From JAIEOG01 sp964519985 (lineage in GTDB: Bacteria; Bdellovibrionota; FAC87; UBA2466): a stretch of DNA of 64,000 nt. The notes under the pieces are model-generated. The model searched no databases. It was not told where the DNA came from and worked only from the letters and a program-made list of their open reading frames with translations. Every line of letters begins with the position of its first letter. Position 1 is the first letter of the stretch. The position numbers and the translations under genes are program-made. The stretch is taken from NCBI GenBank assembly GCA_964519985.1, contig CAZFMF010000020.1:1-64000 (forward strand), in the 5' to 3' direction. Shown piece after piece: positions 1 through 7,345 of the stretch.

Positions 1-122
1 GTCTATCGACCACCCCTTGACGCACTATGACCACAATTTATTTCAGAGAACCCCCCCAAACTGAGCTGGAGGCCTCTCGAAGAGATGGGGTCCCTTTGAG
101 TGCAAGCGGACTCCGACATTTC

Positions 123-138
123 ACTCCGGCGCCGGAGT
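123..138. repeat. 16-bp perfect palindrome, family B copy 1
   Basis: Perfect palindrome ACTCCGGCGCCGGAGT, extendable by one matched base pair on each side. The same 16-mer occurs at 2546-2561 and 46840-46855, always outside or at the edge of genes. This copy lies just past the stop codon of the large exported-protein gene. No T-run follows, so it is not a classical terminator. It could be a protein-binding site or an RNA hairpin. The first 120 bases of the window hold nothing else I can support. Confidence 0.7.
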
Positions 139-163
139 GCAACGTATCCCGGACGACGGCAAT

Positions 164-2503
164 CTACTTGCCCCGCCGAAGAATCCGAACAAGTTGCCCA
201 ACGTAGTGATTGCAGAATTCGATCGCTCGGGCGATCGGGCCCGACGCTTTCGGAGGAACCGGAGGGGCGGGATCTAAAGTAAAGCCTCTCTCCGCTATGC
301 TTTGACGAACTCTGGCTTCTTCCTCCCCGACGAAGGTAAATCGGGCGCGGAAGGAGCTCAGCAAATCATCGATTTCAGACTGCGAATCAGCCCGGGCCGC
401 GAGGGTCAACAAAATGTCGAAGACAGCCTCCCCATCACGAACGCTGTCCAGGTAGCGCCGTTTCTCGTTCGGGCTAGGTTTGAGCTTTAAAAAATCGGGT
501 AGGTGCGCTTTGGCTAGGTTCCCAATTTCCGCCTCGAAGAATGGGGTGGGATTATCGATATGAACCGAAATGTATTCAATGAACTGGTCGACGGTTGTAG
601 CGTGATGGAGCGCAAGGGTAGCCAAGCGTTCGGCGGTTCCCGCGGTGTAAGCGAGTTCGCGCAACTCCGAAAAATGCGATTGCCATCCCGGGTATGAGAA
701 GAAAAGCGGAAGGCTTTTCGTAATCGAATCGTCTCTCCATTCCTGCATCACTTCCCAGTCTTCATCCCATCGAAGAAGATCCATGTAATCGTTCACGGTG
801 GGGAGACTCACTTTAAGGAGTGGATTGTCGGTTAAAATCCCCTTTTCCGCGCTTTCGCTGAGAAATCCCCGGATCGCTTTTTGATCCTTCTTGGCGAGCT
901 TGCCTATCTCGCTCTTCAAGAACGCCTGGTTTTCGGAAGTGGCGGCGGCCATCTGCAAGAGTTGGGAAAGACGCCAGGCGCGATTGGTACCTCGGTTGTT
1001 TCCCAAGAGTTTCTTCAGACCACGAGGATCATTCAATTCGCGGTCGCTATGGGCTTCCAAGCGGAACAATTCACTTTTACGTTCCGCCGCCGCATCAAAA
1101 ATCATATCGGAGTAATCTTCGACCATCCGTGTCGCGGCAACAATCGAATGAGCCAATTCTGGGTCGTGGTGCTGGAAACTCTGAGTCGACCCCATGAACT
1201 CCGAGAATCGCGTGTACAAAGACTGCCGTGCGAAAGGCAGTGCGCCCGCGTTGTGGATGTCGTCGGTTGAGCTGAGCATCAGGCCTTTCCAACCAACGGG
1301 CATCGTCTTTAGGGCGTGGTCCGCCCATTCGTCGAAGAGTAGCCGGTTGGCCGTCGACCCATCCCGCCTTTTGACCCGAACACTGCGGGTAAAGAGGGGA
1401 GATCCTAGATCCACCGAGCCATATATCCTTCTGCGCTTTATCTCTTCGATCGGAACAGTTTGGACAAAGCCCTCGAACTTCTTGTTACGTTCCACGAAGT
1501 GAAAAAGCGTGTCCTTAAGGGCAGCCGAAAGCCACCGCCGCGCGGTATTTTTATCCGGCTTCAGGCAATTTCCGCCTACGCATTCCTTGAGTGCAAACCC
1601 CTTCCAAATCGCATGGAATCGGCGAGGACTCACAACGAAGGCGATTTCGCCATCTACCGGAGTCGCACCGGAGCTCCAAAGATCCGCAATCTCATTGATT
1701 TCTCGCGGGGCAACCAGCAGGTCTCGAATAAAGGTTGAGGCGATAGGGGGTAGCGCACCGCCTCTCTCAGTTGAGCTTTGAATCCGATCAAAGACGTTGA
1801 GAATATCGCTCGAACTTCCGCCACGCAGCGCTTGCTCCGACTCCGGCGAATGCAACGCATGCAGTGCCAAACGAGCGGCCGCCTTTCGGTAACGCGGGTC
1901 TTTCCTGGCCTCCGACAAAATTCGCTGGCTTTGAATCTTTTTTTGTTTGGCGCCCAGGCCTTCTGTTTTGGTCTTAATTGCGAGGTTAAGGCCTTCGAAC
2001 AGGTCGAGCCCTGCCTTCACTTCATCATCTTGTAAACGCTTCGATCGATCGCTCCCCGCAGCGCCCTCGAGATTGTCCTGCAGTCGATTGACCAGACGAT
2101 TCCAAATCGCGGGGGAAACCTCCGGAATCGTAGTGTCCTTCTCCGAGGTAAACTTGAAGGAAACACCGAGATTGTTCGTTTCCATGAGCCGGTCATACAG
2201 GCCCGGTACCTCGCCTTCGAGCGATACCAACTCGGTCAGGAATGATTTAAAGACCTTCGGGGGAAACTCCTCCCTTTCCAACCGCAGGTAACCCCGGAGC
2301 GCCTCGTAATACTCATTTTGGAGTTCGGGATCTTTTAGGAAGTTCCGGATACCGCCCCGGCGCATGAAGATTTCGTCGAGGCCTTCCAGAGTGGGCTCGG
2401 CGCATGCGACGGAGGGGAGTAAAAGCAGCAACGCAAACAGCCATAGGCAAGCGTTTCGCACAATCCATTCTATCGCACCTGAGATAGTACCCCATAGTGC
2501 CAT
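164..2503 (-). CDS. large exported protein of unknown function
   Basis: About 779 residues from the ATG at 2503. That start places a hydrophobic signal segment (ending LLLLLPSVACA, then EP) near the N-terminus with an AxA-type signal peptidase I site. A longer reading from 2575 would run through a palindrome and put 24 basic residues ahead of the signal, so I prefer 2503. After the signal the protein is hydrophilic, mostly helical in character and rich in Glu, Arg, Lys and Leu. There is a single CVGGNC cysteine pair and no recognisable catalytic motif. It is probably periplasmic or secreted. It is isolated between palindromes of the same family at 123-138 and 2546-2561. I do not recognise the family; a helical-repeat or scaffold protein is possible. 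Confidence 0.75.
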   Translation of the reverse strand: MALWGTISGAIEWIVRNACLWLFALLLLLPSVACAEPTLEGLDEIFMRRGGIRNFLKDPELQNEYYEALRGYLRLEREEFPPKVFKSFLTELVSLEGEVPGLYDRLMETNNLGVSFKFTSEKDTTIPEVSPAIWNRLVNRLQDNLEGAAGSDRSKRLQDDEVKAGLDLFEGLNLAIKTKTEGLGAKQKKIQSQRILSEARKDPRYRKAAARLALHALHSPESEQALRGGSSSDILNVFDRIQSSTERGGALPPIASTFIRDLLVAPREINEIADLWSSGATPVDGEIAFVVSPRRFHAIWKGFALKECVGGNCLKPDKNTARRWLSAALKDTLFHFVERNKKFEGFVQTVPIEEIKRRRIYGSVDLGSPLFTRSVRVKRRDGSTANRLLFDEWADHALKTMPVGWKGLMLSSTDDIHNAGALPFARQSLYTRFSEFMGSTQSFQHHDPELAHSIVAATRMVEDYSDMIFDAAAERKSELFRLEAHSDRELNDPRGLKKLLGNNRGTNRAWRLSQLLQMAAATSENQAFLKSEIGKLAKKDQKAIRGFLSESAEKGILTDNPLLKVSLPTVNDYMDLLRWDEDWEVMQEWRDDSITKSLPLFFSYPGWQSHFSELRELAYTAGTAERLATLALHHATTVDQFIEYISVHIDNPTPFFEAEIGNLAKAHLPDFLKLKPSPNEKRRYLDSVRDGEAVFDILLTLAARADSQSEIDDLLSSFRARFTFVGEEEARVRQSIAERGFTLDPAPPVPPKASGPIARAIEFCNHYVGQLVRILRRGK

Positions 2504-2545
2504 GTGGGCGAGAGCGCGCCGACTATACTCCGTGCTCCGTTTATC

Positions 2546-2561
2546 ACTCCGGCGCCGGAGT
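2546..2561. repeat. 16-bp perfect palindrome, family B copy 2
   Basis: ACTCCGGCGCCGGAGT, identical to the copy at 123-138. It lies about 43 bp upstream of the preferred start of the exported-protein gene, so it could be an operator for that gene. Together the two copies bracket one gene. Confidence 0.7.
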
Positions 2562-2576
2562 AGACTGGATCCCAAA

Positions 2577-2658
2577 CGTGCCTAGCTACTTTAGGTCCCG
2601 AAAAGTGCCGGGTGCGCACCCGCGACCTTTTGGTCCCGAAAGTAGATGGGCACCTTTT
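2577..2658. repeat. REP-like hairpin, GGTGCCCATCTACTTT subfamily (degenerate left arm)
   Basis: The right arm TAGATGGGCACCTTTT and the inner part (AAAAGTGCCGGGTGCG, then ACCCGC) match the perfect copy at 14504-14587. The left arm has diverged (TGCCTAGCTACTTTAGG). It lies 11 bp past the stop codon of the DUF2090 gene and may serve as its transcription terminator. Confidence 0.7.
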
Positions 2659-2668
2659 GGGGACGTGG

Positions 2669-3604
2669 CTATTTTTTTCGGTTTTCGATCCAGAGGCGGC
2701 AGAAGCGGCTGTATTTGTCGGCGATGGCTTGGATGGCCTGGTCGCGGGTGAGTTTGCCGGATTGGAAACCTTTGAGGGGTTCCCAGAAGATGGTGCGGCC
2801 GACCGCAAATCCAATCACGCCGGATACGCCCGCGCCGACGGTCAGCCACTGCTCGACCTTGGCGTCGTTTTCGCCGCGGCCCAAAACAATGCAGCCGACA
2901 CCGTCGCGGCCGCCCGCTTTGGCGGCTTTGCAGACTTTTTCGAAATCGCTCGCGCGATCCAAACCTTCGACCTTCCAAACGTCGGCTTCTACGCCGGCCG
3001 CTTGGAGCTCTTCGATCGCCCGCACCATGAGCGTGGGGCGCATTTCCACGTCGAAGACTTCCTTGCTACCGCATTTTTCCGACTGTTCCTTGGTCGGCGG
3101 CACGAGCAGCTCGAACATGAAGTACGAGCCATTGCTCTGCACAAAGCGACTGAGCTCCGCCAGCCGCTTGGCCTGCCGCGCATTCATCGCCGCATCGTCT
3201 TCCACGTTATAACGCACCAGAACCTTCACAAACTCCGGCTGGTATTTTTCGATGTGCTTGGTGTAGTTGGCACCGTACTCAAAATCGAATTCGTCCTGAC
3301 CACTCTTTTCGGCGGGGATGGCGATGGCAAAGCCGGCCTTTTTGGCCAGCCGCAGCGCTTCATCGCCAAATTGTTCGTCGGCCAAAATCCCCATGTCTTC
3401 GCGCGGTAGGCCGGTTTCCACCGCCTTTAAAAAGCCTTCGTAAACCATCGTCTTATAGGAAGCGATTTCCTTGGTCTGCTCCGGCGTGGGAGTGCCCTGA
3501 ATCCCAAACATCTTAGTTTGGAAGGAACCCCGGTGATCAAACGGGAGAATCAACATCTCCTTGGGGTATCCGGGTTGGCGTTTTCCTGAGGCGGAAGAGG
3601 ACAT
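2669..3604 (-). CDS. DUF2090 family protein, IolC C-terminal / aldolase-like
   Basis: About 311 residues from the ATG at 3604, which has a GGGAG ribosome-binding site 8 bases upstream; an in-frame ATG at 3676 would only add a Lys/Arg-rich leader. The N-terminal motif ILPFDHRGSF is the hallmark of DUF2090, a TIM-barrel domain found alone or fused behind the kinase IolC of myo-inositol catabolism, where it is linked to 2-deoxy-5-keto-gluconate-6-phosphate aldolase activity. Further conserved-looking stretches are GILADEQFG, FMFELLVPPT, WKVEGLD and GFAVGRTIFWEPL. There are no inositol genes nearby, so the substrate here is unknown. Cytoplasmic, apparently monocistronic. Confidence 0.85.
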   Translation of the reverse strand: MSSSASGKRQPGYPKEMLILPFDHRGSFQTKMFGIQGTPTPEQTKEIASYKTMVYEGFLKAVETGLPREDMGILADEQFGDEALRLAKKAGFAIAIPAEKSGQDEFDFEYGANYTKHIEKYQPEFVKVLVRYNVEDDAAMNARQAKRLAELSRFVQSNGSYFMFELLVPPTKEQSEKCGSKEVFDVEMRPTLMVRAIEELQAAGVEADVWKVEGLDRASDFEKVCKAAKAGGRDGVGCIVLGRGENDAKVEQWLTVGAGVSGVIGFAVGRTIFWEPLKGFQSGKLTRDQAIQAIADKYSRFCRLWIENRKK

Positions 3605-3733
3605 TTTCTTAGCTCCCTTTTTTGGCTTTGCGCGGCGTGAACCTGATTTCTTCAACGTACAAGAGCGATAAGACAAATCGGCCTTATCGGCAAGTGGGAA
3701 GTCTTGGTGATAGAATGCCAGTGGGGGACGTGC

Positions 3734-4306
3734 ATGAAGCCTATCTCACTGCGGGAGTTCATCCACTTCCTGGACGCCCAGACGCGCGCCTCCTTTCGCG
3801 GTTCCAGTGTGTCGACCTACCTAAACGAATACCTCATCGACATTGATGAGCTGGCGCCGTACGTGCGCTTTCGGGAAGATACGTACGCCCGCAACCTGAT
3901 TCACCGCACCGAACAATACGAGCTCTTTGCCCTGGCCTGGCTGCCGGGCCAGAAGGCCGCGATTCACGATCATTCCGGCCAACGCTGTTGGACGACGGTC
4001 GCCAGCGGCGAGTTAACCTTCCAAAACTACGAACCGATACGCAGCCTTCAAGCGCCGCCCGTGCCGGTCGGAGAAGCGGAAAAGTATGGAGTGGGAAGGG
4101 CTGTCTATATCGATGATGGAATCGGCGTCCACAGCATTTTGAGCAGCGCCCGCACGCCGACCGTCTCGATGCACCTCTACGCCGGGCCGATTTCGCATTG
4201 CCTGGTTTACTGCGATAAAGAACAGGTTTTTAAACAGGTTGAGCTGACGTGCTTCCCGGCGCTTGAAGCGGAATGGAGTACAACGCATCCACCGCTTCTT
4301 GGGTGA
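3734..4306 (+). CDS. cysteine dioxygenase type I
   Basis: About 190-residue cupin. The iron-binding histidines are visible as HDH at residues 78-80 (in AAIHDHSG) and a third in GVHSI at 133. The spacing agrees with the three-histidine Fe(II) site of cysteine dioxygenases, which convert L-cysteine to cysteine sulfinate. I take the ATG at 3734 as start, behind a GGGGGA stretch; the frame also allows TTG at 3704. The 3' end overlaps the convergent glycosyltransferase gene by 77 bp. A related thiol dioxygenase, such as 3-mercaptopropionate dioxygenase, cannot be excluded. Confidence 0.88.
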   Translation: MKPISLREFIHFLDAQTRASFRGSSVSTYLNEYLIDIDELAPYVRFREDTYARNLIHRTEQYELFALAWLPGQKAAIHDHSGQRCWTTVASGELTFQNYEPIRSLQAPPVPVGEAEKYGVGRAVYIDDGIGVHSILSSARTPTVSMHLYAGPISHCLVYCDKEQVFKQVELTCFPALEAEWSTTHPPLLG

Positions 4307-5216
4307 AGGGGATCGAAGGGTTCAACGGTTCCCCGCGCAAGACCTTTTCGTAACAAGCCAAGTAGGCATCCGCCATCTTGTGGTGGGTAAACTTTTCCAT
4401 CACCCATTCCCGGCAGCGTTTCGGATCGAAACTTCCGATTTCCGCAATCGCTTCCAAAAACTCGGCATCGTCTCGACAGATGCGACCGACTTCCGATCCC
4501 ACCAGTTCCGGGAGCGATCCCCACGGTGAAGCGAAAACCGGCGTCCCGCTCACTAGGGCCTCCACCACCGCCAGTCCGAATGGCTCGTTCCACAGCACCG
4601 GAAAGAGCAGCGCCGATGCGCGCGAAACGTAGTTCGCTTTCGCTGCTCCGCCCACCATTCCATTCCAGTGCACCCCACGCCAGTGTTTGAATAAAAGCCG
4701 GCTCCCGCCCAGAATCTGCAACTCGCGGTTGGCCTTGCGCGCAATGCGGATGGCGCCGGCGACGTTTTTCACTTTCCAAGCCGCCTTGGCGAGAAAGAGC
4801 AAAGAACCGTCCTTCTCTTCGCGGTAGCGGTAATCCTCGGGATCAATTCCGTTGTAGACGAAACATTCGGCGCCATGGCGGCGCGCGTGATTGCGGCTGA
4901 CGAAAGCCGTATTGCGCAAGAACGCTTCTCCCGCCTTACCGTTGCCCTCAATAGTGACGACGTGGGGCCGGGAAGGAAATGCTTCCGGCGTATTGAAGTA
5001 GTGAAAGACGTCAACCCCGGGCAGCTGTTCTTCGATCGGTTTGCGGAAATTTGGATGGACGACTTTGGCCCAAGTGCAGCGACTGCCCGGTAGGCAAGCC
5101 AGGGTCACGTGAATCCCCCGACCGGCTAAGGCTTTTGAGAGCCACCAAACGACGCGCTCCGTCCCGCCATATTCGACGACCGGCAATACCGCTTCATGAA
5201 TGAGGGCGACCTTCAT
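4230..5216 (-). CDS. glycosyltransferase family 4 (GT-B) protein
   Basis: 328 residues. The N-terminus, MKVALIHEAVLPVVEYGGTE, is the donor-fold start of GT4 enzymes. The C-terminal nucleotide-sugar motif is WNEPFGLAVVEALVSGTPV, containing the EPFG..VVEA signature, followed by ASPWGSLPELV. No transmembrane segment, so it is probably cytoplasmic or peripheral and transfers a sugar to a lipid or polysaccharide. It is shorter than typical GT4 enzymes (about 370-400). There is no neighbouring polysaccharide cluster, so the acceptor is unknown. Its 3' end overlaps the cysteine dioxygenase gene tail to tail. Confidence 0.88.
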   Translation of the reverse strand: MKVALIHEAVLPVVEYGGTERVVWWLSKALAGRGIHVTLACLPGSRCTWAKVVHPNFRKPIEEQLPGVDVFHYFNTPEAFPSRPHVVTIEGNGKAGEAFLRNTAFVSRNHARRHGAECFVYNGIDPEDYRYREEKDGSLLFLAKAAWKVKNVAGAIRIARKANRELQILGGSRLLFKHWRGVHWNGMVGGAAKANYVSRASALLFPVLWNEPFGLAVVEALVSGTPVFASPWGSLPELVGSEVGRICRDDAEFLEAIAEIGSFDPKRCREWVMEKFTHHKMADAYLACYEKVLRGEPLNPSIPFTQEAVDALYSIPLQAPGSTSAQPV

Positions 5217-5315
5217 TAGGTCGCCACACTAACACGCCAAGATCGCACCCTCAACCCGCCCGCTCCGGCGCGAGGGCCCGGGGAACAGAATGCAATGCAA
5301 ACTTCTTGAAGGACC

Positions 5316-5762
5316 TTAGCGCTTGGCGACGGCCTGGGCGTATGCACGGAATTGGTACTCATCCACTTCCCGCAGCCAAGCGGTAAGGTATTTTTGCACC
5401 CAGCGACGCATGGTCGCGTTATTGGTATCAACCCGCTTGGGGGACAAGCCCGAAAGCTCCATTTTCTGGATCATCTCGAAGCGCAGTCCTTTAAGGAAGC
5501 GCGCGGCGAGGGCTTCGTTCGCCTTCGCTAGGCGCGCGTACCGTTCTTGAATCTGTCGCGCCGCACTCGGATTCACATCCCGGCCAATCTCCAGCGCGAA
5601 CTGGAGATACTCCGGGTAGTCATCCATGATATCGTCCACGTCCGAAGTGGCCTTATGGATCGGAAACGCCAACGATGCGATTTCGCGAACCGCCAACTCA
5701 TTCGTCCCGACGGTCTGAACCGCCGTTCCCTGCAACAAAACACTAATCAGTAGAGCAATCAT
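5316..5762 (-). CDS. small exported hypothetical protein
   Basis: 148 residues. The short hydrophobic N-terminus (MIALLISVLLQGTAVQTVG) looks like a signal peptide or anchor; the rest is charged and helical with many Arg, Glu and Leu. No known motif. The ATG at 5762 overlaps the stop of a possible 60-codon frame by four bases (ATGA), hinting at translational coupling. Function unknown. Confidence 0.6.
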   Translation of the reverse strand: MIALLISVLLQGTAVQTVGTNELAVREIASLAFPIHKATSDVDDIMDDYPEYLQFALEIGRDVNPSAARQIQERYARLAKANEALAARFLKGLRFEMIQKMELSGLSPKRVDTNNATMRRWVQKYLTAWLREVDEYQFRAYAQAVAKR

Positions 5763-5941
5763 CGCCTACCTCCCGGCGCCACATCTATCAAGGTTCGTGC
5801 CGGCTCGTGCGGGCACGCCGAGGTGTTTTTCTTTGCACAGAAAGGACACTCCGCGGCACCGGGTGCGCCGGAAAACGTCACCGCTGTCGTCTTCTTATTC
5901 CCCGCGCCAGCCTGCGCGGCCGTGGAATGGAACTTGCTCAA
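5759..5941 (-). CDS. possible small cysteine-cluster protein
   Basis: 60 codons starting at TTG. It encodes CPFCAKKNTSACPH, a CxxC...CxH arrangement that could bind zinc. Its stop overlaps the ATG of the next gene as ATGA, the coupling seen at many real genes here. Against it: rare start codon, Ala/Gly-rich N-terminus, and no visible strong ribosome-binding site. It may be fortuitous. Confidence 0.25.
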   Translation of the reverse strand: MSKFHSTAAQAGAGNKKTTAVTFSGAPGAAECPFCAKKNTSACPHEPARTLIDVAPGGRR

Positions 5942-6011
5942 TCGCCGCTCGGCTCGCCGTGCGTTTGCGCGGCGAGTGTTGGCATAAGGGGAACGTTAGT
6001 AGGAGGACTTC

Positions 6012-6647
6012 ATGTTATTCACAAAGATCATCGCGGGACTCGCGATTGCCGGGGCGTTGGTTCCGGGAACGGCCTTCGGCGAAGGCCAGGCCCCAGGGAC
6101 GGCGCCCGCTCAAATCGCGGTCGCGGCGAACACCGCGGTGGCTCCGCCCGGACAAGCGGCGGCGGGGCAACAACCCCAGTACGCGCAAATCCAGCCGTAC
6201 CGCACTTACATCACGGTGCAAAGCTACGTGATGGACAACAACGGGGATCCCAAGAACCCCATTTCGAATGTGCGGTTGGAAATTGCTTTTCCGGGCGAGA
6301 AGAAATTCGAGCTACCGGAAGGCGGGCAATACTGGCCGATCGGCAATGGACAGAAGCAAGACATCGCGCGGACGTATGAATTGCCTTGGCAGTTCATCAA
6401 CAACGATGGTTTCGAGTTCACGGTGCAGATGGTGCGCAAGGGTGGCAAGATGTTGCCCTGCAAATTCAAAGTGACGCAATTGTCGCAATACAATCGCGGT
6501 TACTTCTGTCACACCGATGTGCAGTGGCAGTACGACCAAAAAGTTGCCGAGGAGAAGCTGGACAAAGAAGGCGTTCAGATTCGGGTGTTCACCGACAAGA
6601 ACACGCCCGCGAAAGAGCTTCCGAAGGACGCTCTCGCGCTTCGCTAA
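6012..6647 (+). CDS. exported hypothetical protein with Pro/Ala/Gln-rich linker
   Basis: 211 residues with a strong ribosome-binding site (AGGAGGA) just ahead of the ATG. Signal peptide of about 23 residues ending AFG before EGQAPG. A low-complexity Ala/Pro/Gln linker (about residues 25-60) leads to a beta-rich domain with two cysteines (LPCKFKV and GYFCHTD) that could form a disulfide. Likely periplasmic or surface. I do not recognise the family. Confidence 0.8.
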   Translation: MLFTKIIAGLAIAGALVPGTAFGEGQAPGTAPAQIAVAANTAVAPPGQAAAGQQPQYAQIQPYRTYITVQSYVMDNNGDPKNPISNVRLEIAFPGEKKFELPEGGQYWPIGNGQKQDIARTYELPWQFINNDGFEFTVQMVRKGGKMLPCKFKVTQLSQYNRGYFCHTDVQWQYDQKVAEEKLDKEGVQIRVFTDKNTPAKELPKDALALR

Positions 6648-6654
6648 CGTTCCT

Positions 6655-6700
6655 GTCATTGCGAGCGCGCTGCGGGGCTGCTCGTTTCACTCGCAGTGAC
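6655..6700. repeat. GTCATTGCGAG-type inverted repeat
   Basis: GTCATTGCGAG at 6655-6665 is matched by CTCGCAGTGAC at 6690-6700 (one mismatch), forming an intergenic hairpin between two convergent genes. Related copies occur at 52457-52482 and 57743-57819. Repeats of this kind are scattered in many proteobacterial genomes. It could terminate either flanking gene. Confidence 0.55.
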
Positions 6701-7345
6701 CTAGAATTCTGCTCTGGGGACGGTCAGGTCTAAGACCTGGCCGTCACTGGCGCGGAAAATAGCCTGCACCGAAGCTTGGCTTCCCGTCTTACGTCTCACC
6801 GTCATCGCGAACGCCGGCACCGGCACCGAACCATCTCGCGGCACATACAGGACCGGAGCGACCGCCTCGGCGACTTTCTCAAACCGACTTTCAATCGTGG
6901 ACTCCATCTGATCCATTGCCATCACCGGTTGACCCAAATCCGCCTCGGCCACGGGGCGGTATTGCATCTGAACATCCTTCACTTCCAGAGCGCGCGTCAC
7001 CCGCAGCTGGATCTCCATTCCGATCAATTCGTAATCACCCTGGAACACTTTATAACGCACGAGCGTACCCAGAGGATTTTCGGCGATCTCCGCGCGCAAT
7101 TCGTGGTGCGGCTGGACACCCCAGAGTTCGCGGTTCGTTTCCACGAAACGGTGGGCGATTTCCTCGGCCGAGTTTCCCGACCAGTTGGGAAAGGCGCTCA
7201 ATCGCCGGACCGGCAGGGCGGCGAGGTTGGCTTGCCGCGGCCTGAGCGCACTGAGCGTCGATTCGGTTTCGGCCGGCGCCGATTCCCACTGCAAGATGCC
7301 AATCAGGCCCAACAAAATGAGGCTGGTGAAAAAGGTGCGTTTCAT
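6701..7345 (-). CDS. exported FTP-like propeptide domain protein (stand-alone)
   Basis: 214 residues: signal peptide (MKRTFFTSLILLGLIGILQW, then ESAPA) followed by a region that reads like the fungalysin/thermolysin propeptide fold, with LGTLVRYKVFQGDYELIGME and then IQLRVTRALEVKDVQMQY. In M4/M36 proteases this domain is the N-terminal part of the precursor and acts as folding chaperone and inhibitor. Here it is a separate gene whose ATG overlaps the stop of the preceding metalloprotease gene by four bases. I infer a trans-acting chaperone or inhibitor of that protease. A PepSY-type domain is the alternative. Confidence 0.65.
   Translation of the reverse strand: MKRTFFTSLILLGLIGILQWESAPAETESTLSALRPRQANLAALPVRRLSAFPNWSGNSAEEIAHRFVETNRELWGVQPHHELRAEIAENPLGTLVRYKVFQGDYELIGMEIQLRVTRALEVKDVQMQYRPVAEADLGQPVMAMDQMESTIESRFEKVAEAVAPVLYVPRDGSVPVPAFAMTVRRKTGSQASVQAIFRASDGQVLDLTVPRAEF

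Noticed and set aside
1..122. Promoter or RNA gene at the window edge
   Set aside because: A TTGACG near position 17 has no acceptable -10 partner, and no tRNA or rRNA fold is evident.
2612..3409. 265-codon open frame on the plus strand
   Set aside because: It is antisense to the DUF2090 gene, which has clear family motifs and a ribosome-binding site. The plus-strand translation shows no domain.
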